NCBI GenBank assembly: GCA_003220855.1 | Contig: QHTP01000105.1 | Location: forward strand, 1-14,921 | Length of the DNA stretch: 14,921 nucleotides | Reading direction: 5' to 3' | From: Gemmatimonadota bacterium | Lineage (GTDB): Bacteria; Gemmatimonadota; Gemmatimonadetes; Gemmatimonadales; GWC2-71-9 | Translations under genes and position numbers: made by a program | The notes under the pieces: generated by a model | Databases searched by the model: none | What the model was told of the DNA's origin: nothing | Seen by the model: the letters and a program-made list of their open reading frames with translations, nothing else | Shown here: positions 1 through 7,386 of the stretch, piece by piece | Layout of the letters: every line of letters starts with the position of its first letter | Position numbering within the stretch: the stretch's first letter is position 1

Positions 1-371
1 CAGGCGAGCTGTTGACCAAGATCCTCGCGGCGATCGATCTGCCCCGCGAGCGGGTCTTCATCTGCAACGTGGTGAAGTGCCGCCCCCCCGAGAACCGCGT
101 ACCGCAGTACGACGAGGTCGGCGCGTGTGCGCCGTACCTGTTCCGCCAGATCGAGCTCCTGAAGCCGAAAGTCATCCTCGCCATGGGGGGCACTGCGGCG
201 CAGACGCTGCTCGACACCAAGCAATCCCTCGGGGCGCTCCGCAACCGGATTCACCGGTTCCGGGGCATCCCGGTCGTCGTCACATACCACCCGGCCGCCC
301 TGCTCAGAAACCCCCATTGGAAGAGGCCGACCTGGGATGACGTCCGCACCGCCCACCGTCTCCTCGCCTGA
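1..371 (+). CDS. Uracil-DNA glycosylase, family 4 (Fe-S type), 5'-truncated
   Basis: This is the C-terminal ~123 residues of a base-excision-repair enzyme that removes uracil from DNA. The reading frame is open back to base 3 and continues homologous-looking protein (GELL before TKIL), so the gene begins outside the window and the TTG at 12 is not its start. Seen: the ICNVVKCRPPENR segment, with a Cys at 78-80 and a second Cys at 126-128, 16 residues apart. That matches the spacing of the last two 4Fe-4S ligands in family-4 enzymes. The terminal HPAALLRNP block is the family's conserved second active-site motif. The N-terminal cysteine pair and first motif are off the window. Its end overlaps dnaB by 35 bases, suggesting co-transcription. 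The family-4 call is firm; a phage SPO1 polymerase-associated annotation would mean the same fold. Confidence 0.9.
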   Translation, partial: GELLTKILAAIDLPRERVFICNVVKCRPPENRVPQYDEVGACAPYLFRQIELLKPKVILAMGGTAAQTLLDTKQSLGALRNRIHRFRGIPVVVTYHPAALLRNPHWKRPTWDDVRTAHRLLA

Positions 372-1749
372 GCGGGAGCTCGCCGGGCGCCAGGCTCCGC
401 AGAGCCACGAAGCGGAGCAGGCCGTGCTCGGCGCCATGCTGCTCGACCAGGACGCGGCGCTCAAGGCCGCCGAAGTCCTCGACGACGCGATGTTCTACCG
501 CGAGGGACACCGGCTGCTGTTTCGCGCCATGGTCGCCCTGACCGAGCGCGGCGACGTGATCGATCCCGTCACGCTGCGGGACGAGCTCATGCGCCGCGGC
601 GACCTGGACCGGGCCGGGGGCATGGAGTACCTGGGCGGCCTCATCGATGTGGTCCCGACCGCCGCCAACGTCGAATACCACGCCAGGATCGTCCGCGACA
701 AGGCCGTGCTGCGGCGGCTCATCGAGGCCGCCACGTCGATCATCCAGGATGCCTACGAGGGTCGCACCACCTCCGCCGAGGTGCTCGACAACGCGGAGCA
801 CCGCGTGTTCCAGGTCGCCCAGCTGCGCCGCTCCGAGGAGTTCGTGCGGCTCAAAGAGCTGATCTGGCCGACCATGGAGCGGATCGAGCAGCTGCACACG
901 AGCCAGGGCGCGCTCACCGGCGTGGCGACCGGCTTCAAGGACTTGGACCTGCTCACCGCGGGCTTCCAGCGCGGCGATCTGGTGATCATCGCGGCGCGGC
1001 CCTCGATGGGCAAGACGGCCTTGGCGCTCAACATCGTCCAGCACGCGGCCATCGAGCACACCGTACGGGTCGCGGTGTTCTCGCTCGAGATGTCGAAAGA
1101 GCAACTGGTCCAGCGGCTGCTCTGCTCCGAGGGTCTGGTGGACGCCCAGCGGCTGCGGCGCGGCCAGCTGCGCGACGACGACTACCCCAAGCTCGCGCGC
1201 GCCGCCGGCCTGCTCGGCACGGCCCCGATCTGGATCGACGATTCCGCCATGCTGACACCCCTGGCGATGCGCTCCAAGGCGCGGCGCCTCAAGGCGGAGC
1301 ACGACATCGGCATGGTCGTGGTGGACTACCTGCAGATGATGCAGGGCCCCACCGACGCGGAGAGCCGCCAGCAGGAGATCTCGTTCATCTCGCGGTCGCT
1401 CAAGGCCCTCGCCAAAGAGCTGGACGTCCCGGTCGTCGCCTTGTCGCAGCTGTCGCGCGCCCCGGAGCAACGCGGCGGCGAGCACCGGCGGCCCCAGCTC
1501 TCCGACCTGCGCGAGTCGGGCGCCATCGAGCAGGACGCCGACGTGGTCTGCTTCATCTACCGTCAGGAGTTCTACGACGGCCCCACCGACCCCAAGACCA
1601 ACGAGAGCCTCGAGGGTCTGGCGGAGCTGATCGTCGGAAAGCAGCGCAACGGGCCCACTGGCACCGTGAAGCTGTTTTTCAAGAAGGAATACACGCGGTT
1701 CGACAACTTCTCGCCGCGCGAGCCGCCCCCCGAGGCGAGCCGTGGCTAG
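337..1749 (+). CDS. dnaB: Replicative DNA helicase DnaB
   Basis: This is the hexameric 5'-3' helicase that unwinds DNA at the replication fork and recruits primase. It has 470 residues, the usual bacterial length, and no intein. The N-terminal helical domain (about 22-160) begins with the typical PQSHEAEQAVLGAML block. A linker is followed by the RecA-like motor from about 190. Walker A is RPSMGKT at 221-227, Walker B is VVVDYLQMM at 327-335, the SQLSR sensor is at 370-374, and DLRESGAIEQDAD (390-402) and KQRNGP (435-440) are the canonical C-terminal motifs; the latter carries the arginine finger. The ATG at 337 lies inside the preceding glycosylase gene, and the protein immediately aligns with the family from there. 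The stop overlaps the radA start by 8 bases. All key residues are present, so it looks functional. Confidence 0.98.
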   Translation: MTSAPPTVSSPERELAGRQAPQSHEAEQAVLGAMLLDQDAALKAAEVLDDAMFYREGHRLLFRAMVALTERGDVIDPVTLRDELMRRGDLDRAGGMEYLGGLIDVVPTAANVEYHARIVRDKAVLRRLIEAATSIIQDAYEGRTTSAEVLDNAEHRVFQVAQLRRSEEFVRLKELIWPTMERIEQLHTSQGALTGVATGFKDLDLLTAGFQRGDLVIIAARPSMGKTALALNIVQHAAIEHTVRVAVFSLEMSKEQLVQRLLCSEGLVDAQRLRRGQLRDDDYPKLARAAGLLGTAPIWIDDSAMLTPLAMRSKARRLKAEHDIGMVVVDYLQMMQGPTDAESRQQEISFISRSLKALAKELDVPVVALSQLSRAPEQRGGEHRRPQLSDLRESGAIEQDADVVCFIYRQEFYDGPTDPKTNESLEGLAELIVGKQRNGPTGTVKLFFKKEYTRFDNFSPREPPPEASRG

Positions 1750-3100
1750 GGCGCACTCGGTATTCCGCTGCACCGATTGCGGCGCCGAGCAGCCGAAATG
1801 GGCGGGCCGCTGCGACAGCTGTGGCGCGTGGAACACGCTCGTGGAAGAGGCGGTCGGGCGGGCGGGCGGACGGGCGGACCGAACGCACGCGGTCCCGTCC
1901 GGCAGTCCGCCCGTCCGGCTGTCCGCCGTGGGAGCAGGGAAGTTCGAGCGCTGGCAGACCGGCCTCGACGAGTTCGATTTCGTGTTGGGCGGCGGCATCG
2001 TGCCGGGATCCGTGGTGCTGGTCGGTGGCGAGCCCGGCATCGGAAAGTCCACGCTGCTGCTGCAGTGCGCCGCCCGGCTGGAACACGCCGGCATTCGCAC
2101 GCTGTACGTCTCGGGTGAGGAGTCTCCCGACCAGGTACGGCTGCGCGCCGACCGCCTGACGCTCGACGCCGGCGCCGTGCACGTCCTGGGAGCAACGCGG
2201 CTCGAGGCGATCACGCACCATGCGCGCGCGCTGGACGCGCAGGTCGTGTTCGTGGACTCGATTCAGACCACGTACACCGACGAGCTCGAAGGCGCCCCCG
2301 GCAACGTCGGCCAGGTCCGCGAGTGCGCGGCGCGCCTCATGCGCCTGGCGAAGGAGGCGGGACCCGCGGTCCTGCTGGTGGGACACGTCACGAAGGGCGG
2401 CGGCATCGCCGGCCCCAAGACGCTCGAGCACATCGTGGACACGGTGCTGTATTTCGAGGGCGAGAGCACGCTCGACCATCGTATCCTGCGCGCGGTCAAA
2501 AACCGGTTCGGCTCGGTGGACGAGATCGGCGTGTTCGCCATGACCGGCGCGGGCCTCGAGCCCGTCGCCGATCCGGCGGCGGCCTTCCTGGCGGGCCGCA
2601 GCAGCGGCGTCTCGGGATCGGCGGTGACGGCCCTCATGGAAGGCACCCGGCCGCTGCTGGTCGAGATCCAGGCGCTCGCCGCCAAGAGCGGCTTCGGCAC
2701 GCCGCAGCGCGTGGCGACGGGCCTCGACCACCGCCGGCTGGCCGTGCTGCTCGCCGTGCTGGAGCGCCGCGGCGGGCTGCCGTTCGGCGCCCTGGACGTG
2801 TTCGTGAACGTGACGGGCGGGGCCCGGCTGGTCGAGCCGTCGACCGATCTCGCGGTGCTGGCGGCGCTGGTGTCGAGCGTGCACGACCGGCCGCTGCCGC
2901 CGGACGCGGTGTTCCTCGGGGAGGTGGGCCTGGGCGGGGAGATTCGTCCGGTCGCGGGTCTCGAGCGGCGACTGAGCGAGGCGGCGCGCCAGGGTTTCCG
3001 TCGCGTCTTCCTCTCGGCCCGCTCGCGCGTGACCCTGCCCGGTCTCGACGTGATCGCGGTGGACGGCATCGGTGACCTCGCCCGGCGCTTCGCCGCCTGA
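1742..3100 (+). CDS. radA: DNA repair protein RadA (Sms)
   Basis: This is a RecA-family ATPase that promotes branch migration and processing of recombination intermediates. It has 452 residues, normal for the family. Order of parts: a four-Cys zinc finger (C10, C13, C24, C27); a low-complexity linker at about 38-62; a RecA-like core with Walker A GEPGIGKST at 96-104; Walker B-like VVFVDSIQT at 168-176; the RadA signature KNRFG at 253-257; and a Lon-protease-like C-terminal domain (about 290-452). The GTG start at 1742 puts the zinc finger near the N-terminus as expected and overlaps the dnaB stop. Oddity: the linker is encoded by a GC-rich 8-bp-periodic inverted repeat (1857-1927). It keeps frame, so the protein is probably intact. 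The end overlaps ispD by 29 bases. Confidence 0.97.
   Translation: MARAHSVFRCTDCGAEQPKWAGRCDSCGAWNTLVEEAVGRAGGRADRTHAVPSGSPPVRLSAVGAGKFERWQTGLDEFDFVLGGGIVPGSVVLVGGEPGIGKSTLLLQCAARLEHAGIRTLYVSGEESPDQVRLRADRLTLDAGAVHVLGATRLEAITHHARALDAQVVFVDSIQTTYTDELEGAPGNVGQVRECAARLMRLAKEAGPAVLLVGHVTKGGGIAGPKTLEHIVDTVLYFEGESTLDHRILRAVKNRFGSVDEIGVFAMTGAGLEPVADPAAAFLAGRSSGVSGSAVTALMEGTRPLLVEIQALAAKSGFGTPQRVATGLDHRRLAVLLAVLERRGGLPFGALDVFVNVTGGARLVEPSTDLAVLAALVSSVHDRPLPPDAVFLGEVGLGGEIRPVAGLERRLSEAARQGFRRVFLSARSRVTLPGLDVIAVDGIGDLARRFAA
1857..1927. repeat. 8-bp-periodic inverted repeat inside radA
   Basis: The arms 1857-1879 and 1905-1927 can pair over 23 bp with one mismatch and two G-T pairs, around a 25-base loop. 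The inner 13 bp (CGGACGGGCGGAC at 1867-1879, its complement at 1905-1917) is perfect. Both arms are built of degenerate 8-bp units of the type CCGTCCGG/CNGTCCGC. The tract encodes the RadA linker between zinc finger and ATPase core, the least conserved part of the protein. The pairing is read directly from the bases. That it is an inserted mobile repeat is inference. Confidence 0.8.
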
Positions 3101-3776
3101 CGTCGGGGTGGTGATCGTGGCCGCGGGCGCGGGCGCGCGGGCCGGACCCGGAGAGCCGAAGCAGTTCCGCCCCATCCTTGGTGTCCCCATGCTGTTGCGG
3201 GCATTGCGTCCCTTCACGTCGCACCCCGACATCGGCCACGTGGTCGTCGCCCTGCCCGCGGGTTTTGCGAACCGGCCCCCCGACTGGCTCGCGAAGCTCG
3301 TGGGCGAACGGCTCGCGCTCGTCGCGGGCGGCGCGACCCGGGCTCACTCGGTGCGGGCGGGGTTGCGCGCCTTGCCCGAGCACGTGGGCACCGTCCTCAT
3401 CCACGACGGCGCCCGTCCCTTCGTGACCCGCGATACCATCGACGGCGTGCTGGACAAGGCGCGCTCCGGCGTCGGGGCGGTGGCGGCGATTCCGCTGAGC
3501 GATACGGTGAAAGAAGTCGTCGAGGACAGGCGTATCACGAGAACCGTCGCACGAGAACGTCTGTGGCGCGCGCAGACCCCACAGGGGTTTCCGCGCGCCA
3601 TGATCGAGCGCGCCTACGGCGGTCTTGAGAGCGACGCCACGCCCACGGACGATGCCGAGCTGTGCGAGCGCGCCGGCCTGCCCGTCGAGGTCGTGCCCGA
3701 CTCGCCCTACAACCTGAAGGTGACGACGGCCGACGACTTCCGGATCGCCGAGGCGCTCGCCCGTGAGCTGCGGTGA
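3072..3776 (+). CDS. ispD: 2-C-methyl-D-erythritol 4-phosphate cytidylyltransferase (IspD)
   Basis: This enzyme transfers CMP from CTP onto methylerythritol 4-phosphate, the third step of the MEP isoprenoid pathway. It has 234 residues, normal length. The N-terminal nucleotide-binding motif is AAGAGARAG...PKQF, with R23 and K30 in the catalytic positions. HDGARPF at 111-117 carries the metal-binding Asp (D112). R161 in the VARERLWRAQTPQ block and K216 in NLKVTT correspond to the MEP-binding Arg and Lys of the E. coli enzyme. The start chosen is GTG 3072, which overlaps radA by 29 bases; an in-frame GTG at 3108 is possible but leaves almost nothing before the first strand. No ispF is fused to it or follows it. 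The stop overlaps the next start in a GTGA. Confidence 0.95.
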   Translation: MTSPGASPPDVGVVIVAAGAGARAGPGEPKQFRPILGVPMLLRALRPFTSHPDIGHVVVALPAGFANRPPDWLAKLVGERLALVAGGATRAHSVRAGLRALPEHVGTVLIHDGARPFVTRDTIDGVLDKARSGVGAVAAIPLSDTVKEVVEDRRITRTVARERLWRAQTPQGFPRAMIERAYGGLESDATPTDDAELCERAGLPVEVVPDSPYNLKVTTADDFRIAEALARELR

Positions 3777-4426
3777 AGCCCGTCCCGTTCCGCACCGACG
3801 AGGACGTGACGGCGGCACTGGCTGGGACGGTGGCCCATCTGCGCGCCGGCGGCCTGATCGCCTACCCGACGGAGACCGTGTACGGCTTGGGGTCGCGGCC
3901 GCGGGCGTCCGAAGTGCAGGCGCTGGCCCGGCTCAAGGGCCGCCGGCCCGACAAGCCGTTTCTCCTGTTGGTCGCCGACCGCGACATGGCGGAAGCGCAG
4001 GGGCTTGCCTTCGGCGAGGCCGCGAGCGCGCTGGCGCGGGCCTTCTGGCCGGGTCCCCTGACGCTGGTGCTGCCGGGCGGCAGCGGCCGGCTCCCCGACG
4101 CGCTGCGCGGCCCGGAAGGGGGGATCGCCGTGCGCTGGACCTCGCACCGCGGGATGGCCCGGCTGGTAGGCGCGCTGGGGGAGCCGGTGACGTCCACATC
4201 GGCTAACTTGCCTGGAGCGCCGCCGGCACCCGGAGCGGAGGCGATCGCCCGGGACTTCGCGCCGGCGCTGGAGGCGGGGACGCTGCTCGTGCTGGACGGC
4301 GGCGTGCTGGGCAACTCGCCGTCCTCGACCGTGGTCGACTGCACCCAGCCGGCGCCGCGGCTGATCCGTGAAGGAGCGGTCACGCTCGCCGAGCTGCGGC
4401 GCGCGGCCGGGCGGCTCGCCCCGTAG
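3773..4426 (+). CDS. L-threonylcarbamoyladenylate synthase, YrdC/TsaC type
   Basis: This enzyme makes threonylcarbamoyl-AMP from threonine, bicarbonate and ATP, the first step of the t6A modification of tRNAs reading ANN codons. It has 217 residues, so it is a single YrdC domain without the C-terminal extension of full Sua5. Seen: YPTETVYGLG at 31-40; the K55...R57-R58 cluster with the downstream DKPFLLLV block that lines the nucleotide site; FWPGPLTLVLP at 91-101; and STSAN at 141-145. GTG 3773 overlaps the ispD stop by four bases. The gene is followed by a low-molecular-weight phosphatase, the same association as ywlC-ywlE in Bacillus subtilis (recalled gene order). tsaC or ywlC would be acceptable names. 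Confidence 0.93.
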   Translation: MKPVPFRTDEDVTAALAGTVAHLRAGGLIAYPTETVYGLGSRPRASEVQALARLKGRRPDKPFLLLVADRDMAEAQGLAFGEAASALARAFWPGPLTLVLPGGSGRLPDALRGPEGGIAVRWTSHRGMARLVGALGEPVTSTSANLPGAPPAPGAEAIARDFAPALEAGTLLVLDGGVLGNSPSSTVVDCTQPAPRLIREGAVTLAELRRAAGRLAP

Positions 4427-4437
4427 GCGCTCGACCC

Positions 4438-4443
4438 GAGGAG
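4438..4443 (+). promoter_or_regulatory. Ribosome binding site that points to an ACG start
   Basis: GAGGAG at 4438-4443 lies six bases before an ACG codon at 4450. The phosphatase frame has no ATG, GTG or TTG between the tsaC stop and 4465. The TTG at 4465 would remove the first beta strand that leads into the catalytic loop. The spacing therefore favours 4450 as the real start. Confidence 0.5.
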
Positions 4444-4449
4444 CCGAAC

Positions 4450-4926
4450 ACGAAACGCATCCTCTTGGTATGCACCGGCAACATCTGCCGCAGCCCGCTC
4501 GCCGCGGCGCTGCTCGAGCGCGCGCTCTCAGAGCGCGGCAGCGAGGGCCTCGACGTGTCGTCCGCGGGGACCGGCGCCTGGGACGGCGCGCCCGTGTCCG
4601 AGGGAGCCTACCTGGTCGGGCTCGAGCGCGGGCTCGATCTCTCGGGCCATCGCGCGCGGCTCTTGACGCGCGAGCTGGTCGAGGGCGCCGATCTGGTCCT
4701 CACCATGGCGCGACACCACCGGGCGCGGGTGGACGAGCTCGGCGGCGAGGGTCGCGTGTTCGTGCTGGGCGAGTACGCCGGACGGGAGGGTGACGAAGCG
4801 GAAGTGAGCGATCCGTTCGGCGGCTACCTCGACGTGTACCGCGACACCTGCACCGAGCTCGAAGGACTGATCCAGGCGGCGGTGGAGCGCATCGTCAAAG
4901 AGTTCGCGAGTGGAAGTCAGCGCTGA
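4450..4926 (+). CDS. Low-molecular-weight protein-tyrosine phosphatase
   Basis: This is a cytoplasmic phosphatase of the LMW-PTP/Wzb/YwlE fold, 158 residues from codon 4450. The P-loop CTGNICRSP holds the nucleophile C8 and the phosphate-binding R14. The general-acid loop is SDPFGG with D121. The residue in the position that is Thr11 in B. subtilis YwlE (a protein-arginine phosphatase) is Ile12 here, as in classical tyrosine phosphatases. I infer phosphotyrosine specificity, although the neighbouring TsaC-type gene recalls the ywlC-ywlE pair. No capsule export or kinase genes are nearby to suggest a Wzb role. The start is a problem: homology and the upstream GAGGAG indicate the ACG at 4450, while the first conventional codon is TTG 4465. 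The 3' end overlaps aroE by 17 bases. Confidence 0.9.
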   Translation, partial: TKRILLVCTGNICRSPLAAALLERALSERGSEGLDVSSAGTGAWDGAPVSEGAYLVGLERGLDLSGHRARLLTRELVEGADLVLTMARHHRARVDELGGEGRVFVLGEYAGREGDEAEVSDPFGGYLDVYRDTCTELEGLIQAAVERIVKEFASGSQR

Positions 4927-5615
4927 CACGCGCCTGTTGGTGGTGCTCGGCGATCCCGTCGCCCATTCGCTCTCCCCCGTGATGCACAACGCGGCGATCC
5001 GTGCGCTCGGGCTTGATGCCGTGTACGTCGCCCTGCCCACGCCGGCCGCGGCGCTCCCCGGGCTCTTGGCGGTGTTGCCCGCCGTGGGCGGGGCGGGGAA
5101 CATCACCGTGCCGCACAAAGAAGCGGCGGAACGATGTCTCGCGCAGAAAACGGAGCTGTGCGCGCGCGTCGGCGCGTGCAATACGTTCTGGACCGAACGC
5201 GGAGCGCTGGTGGGAGACAACACCGACGTCGCCGGAATTCTCACGGTGCTGCGTCAGCTGGGCGTCGACGGCGGCGGCAGCTGGCTGCTGGTCGGGACCG
5301 GGGGCGCCGCACGGGCGGTGGCGGTGGCGGCGGCGACGGCCAAGGCGAACCTGCACGTGGTGTCGCGCGACGCGGCACGGGCGCGGGTGTTCAGCGACTG
5401 GGCGCGGGGCGGGGGCGCCCGCGTCGAGCCGGCGCGCGGCGCCCTCCAGCCCGACGTCGCGATCAACGCCACGCCCCTGGGCCTCAAGGACGCGGACCCG
5501 CTGCCGCTCGACCCCGAGCGCGCCCGGCGCCTCGCCGTCGCGCTCGACCTTTCCGGATCGGGCGGCGCCCGTGGAGGTGATGCGCGCGGCCGTGGACCGC
5601 GCGCTGCGTGCGTAA
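4910..5615 (+). pseudogene. aroE: Shikimate dehydrogenase, frame-broken by an internal deletion
   Basis: Residues 1-214 (frame of GTG 4910) are a good AroE: HSLSPVMHNAA at 19-29 for shikimate binding, catalytic K70 in NITVPHK, D106 in NTDVAG, the NADP-binding GTGGAARA at 129-136, and NATPLG. After ALDL, at about 5550-5556, the homologous protein jumps frame. The family's C-terminal PVEVMRAAVDRALRA continues in another frame to a TAA at 5613-5615. Compared with E. coli AroE, about 42 residues between these blocks are absent, including the MLVxQ segment whose Gln contacts substrate. The unbroken frame of the N-terminal part runs on to 5815 with unrelated sequence. The original stop still overlaps the comF GTG, so operon structure is kept. 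As written the product should be inactive; assembly error is the main alternative. Confidence 0.85.
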
Positions 5616-6369
5616 CGCGCTCGACCAGCTCCTCTTACCGGCCGAGTGCCTGCTGTGCCGCGCCCTGCTCTCGTTCCGCGATTCGCATCGCCTCGTGTGC
5701 GACGTCTGCCGCCACCGCTGGCGCCCCGTGCGCGCGCCGTGGTGCGGGCGCTGCGGTCAGCCGGAGCCGCTGTTCGGCCGCTGCCGGTTGTGCGCCGACT
5801 GGCCGAACGCGCTAGTGCTGGCCCGTTCCGCGGTGTGGCTCGACCCCGGCGCGCGTGACGCCGTGCACGCGCTCAAGTACGGGGGCCTGCCGCGGATCGC
5901 CGCCGATCTGTCCAGCGCGATGGCGTCGCTCGACCTGCCGGGGCGCGAGGGCGCCTGGCTCGTGCCGGTACCGCTCGGCGCCGGGCGGCGACGCCGGCGC
6001 GGCTACAACCAGAGCGAGCGCCTGGCGCGCGCCCTGAGCCGGCGTTGGAACCGGCCCCTCGTGGAGCTGCTCGTGCGGACCAGGGAGACGGTCACCCAAA
6101 CGGCGTTGACACCCGAGGCGCGGCTGGCGAACGTGGCGGGGGCGTTCGCAATGCGGAATGCCGAATGCGCAATGCGGAATGAAGGCACGCCGGCCAATTC
6201 CGCATTCCGAATTCCGCATTCCGCATTAGAACGGCCGCTCGTTCTGGTAGACGATGTCTTTACGACCGGCGCGACGCTTGCCGAGGCGGCGAGGGCGTTG
6301 GAGCGTGCCGGGGCACGCACGGTGCTGGCCGTGACGTTCGGCCGGGCGCTCGTGCCGGACTTCACCTAG
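5608..6369 (+). CDS. ComF family protein (phosphoribosyltransferase-like)
   Basis: This is a ComF/GntX-type protein of 253 residues. Members are linked to DNA uptake in competent bacteria, but the precise biochemical role is unsettled. The N-terminus holds four Cys pairs (14/17, 31/34, 46/49, 59/62), a double zinc-ribbon-like module. GYNQSERLA follows at 132-140, the usual ComF block. The PRPP-binding loop VLVDDVFTTGAT is at 212-223. The GTG start at 5608 overlaps the end of aroE. Oddity: residues 181-207 are encoded by a 7-bp-periodic inverted repeat, exactly between NVAGAF and the PRPP loop where family members have a short variable loop. The repeat keeps frame, so the protein may still fold with a ~27-residue insertion. 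It is followed after nine bases by gap. Confidence 0.93.
   Translation: MRNALDQLLLPAECLLCRALLSFRDSHRLVCDVCRHRWRPVRAPWCGRCGQPEPLFGRCRLCADWPNALVLARSAVWLDPGARDAVHALKYGGLPRIAADLSSAMASLDLPGREGAWLVPVPLGAGRRRRRGYNQSERLARALSRRWNRPLVELLVRTRETVTQTALTPEARLANVAGAFAMRNAECAMRNEGTPANSAFRIPHSALERPLVLVDDVFTTGATLAEAARALERAGARTVLAVTFGRALVPDFT
6150..6227. repeat. 7-bp-periodic long inverted repeat inside comF
   Basis: The arm 6150-6181 is four and a half units of AATGCGG (variants AATGCCG, AATGCGC). The arm 6196-6227 is the complementary ATTCCGC series. Aligned as a hairpin, 28 of 32 positions pair, around a 14-base loop (6182-6195). The composition (AT-rich core units) differs clearly from the surrounding ~70% GC coding DNA, which suggests an inserted element. 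Three 7-bp units equal 21 bases, so the tract encodes a 7-residue periodic peptide and stays open in this frame. Confidence 0.9.
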
Positions 6370-6374
6370 GGGAG
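6368..6374 (+). promoter_or_regulatory. Strong ribosome binding site for gap
   Basis: AGGGGAG starts within the comF stop codon and ends four bases before the gap ATG at 6379. It is one of the clearest Shine-Dalgarno matches in the window, fitting high expression of a glycolytic enzyme. Confidence 0.65.
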
Positions 6375-6378
6375 AGCA

Positions 6379-7382
<1,004 letters not shown>

Positions 7383-7386
<4 letters not shown>

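Noticed and set aside
1857..1927. radA hairpin as a transcription terminator or attenuator
   Set aside because: It is inside the coding sequence, has a 25-base loop and no T-tract, and would truncate radA mRNA.
304..2214. 636-residue open frame on the minus strand opposite dnaB and radA
   Set aside because: It lies antisense to two firmly identified genes, has no recognisable domain, and is His/Arg/Gly/Ala-rich as expected of shadows in high-GC DNA.
1679..3232. 517-residue minus-strand open frame opposite radA
   Set aside because: Shadow of radA and ispD; no motif, no start signal, and composition typical of antisense high-GC frames.
4200..4216. CTAACTT-like sequence inside the TsaC-type gene as a promoter
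   Set aside because: No start codon with a plausible gene follows at a suitable distance and there is no -35 box.
6150..6227. comF repeat as a CRISPR array
   Set aside because: There are no unique spacers; the units are 7 bp, contiguous and arranged as two inverted arms.
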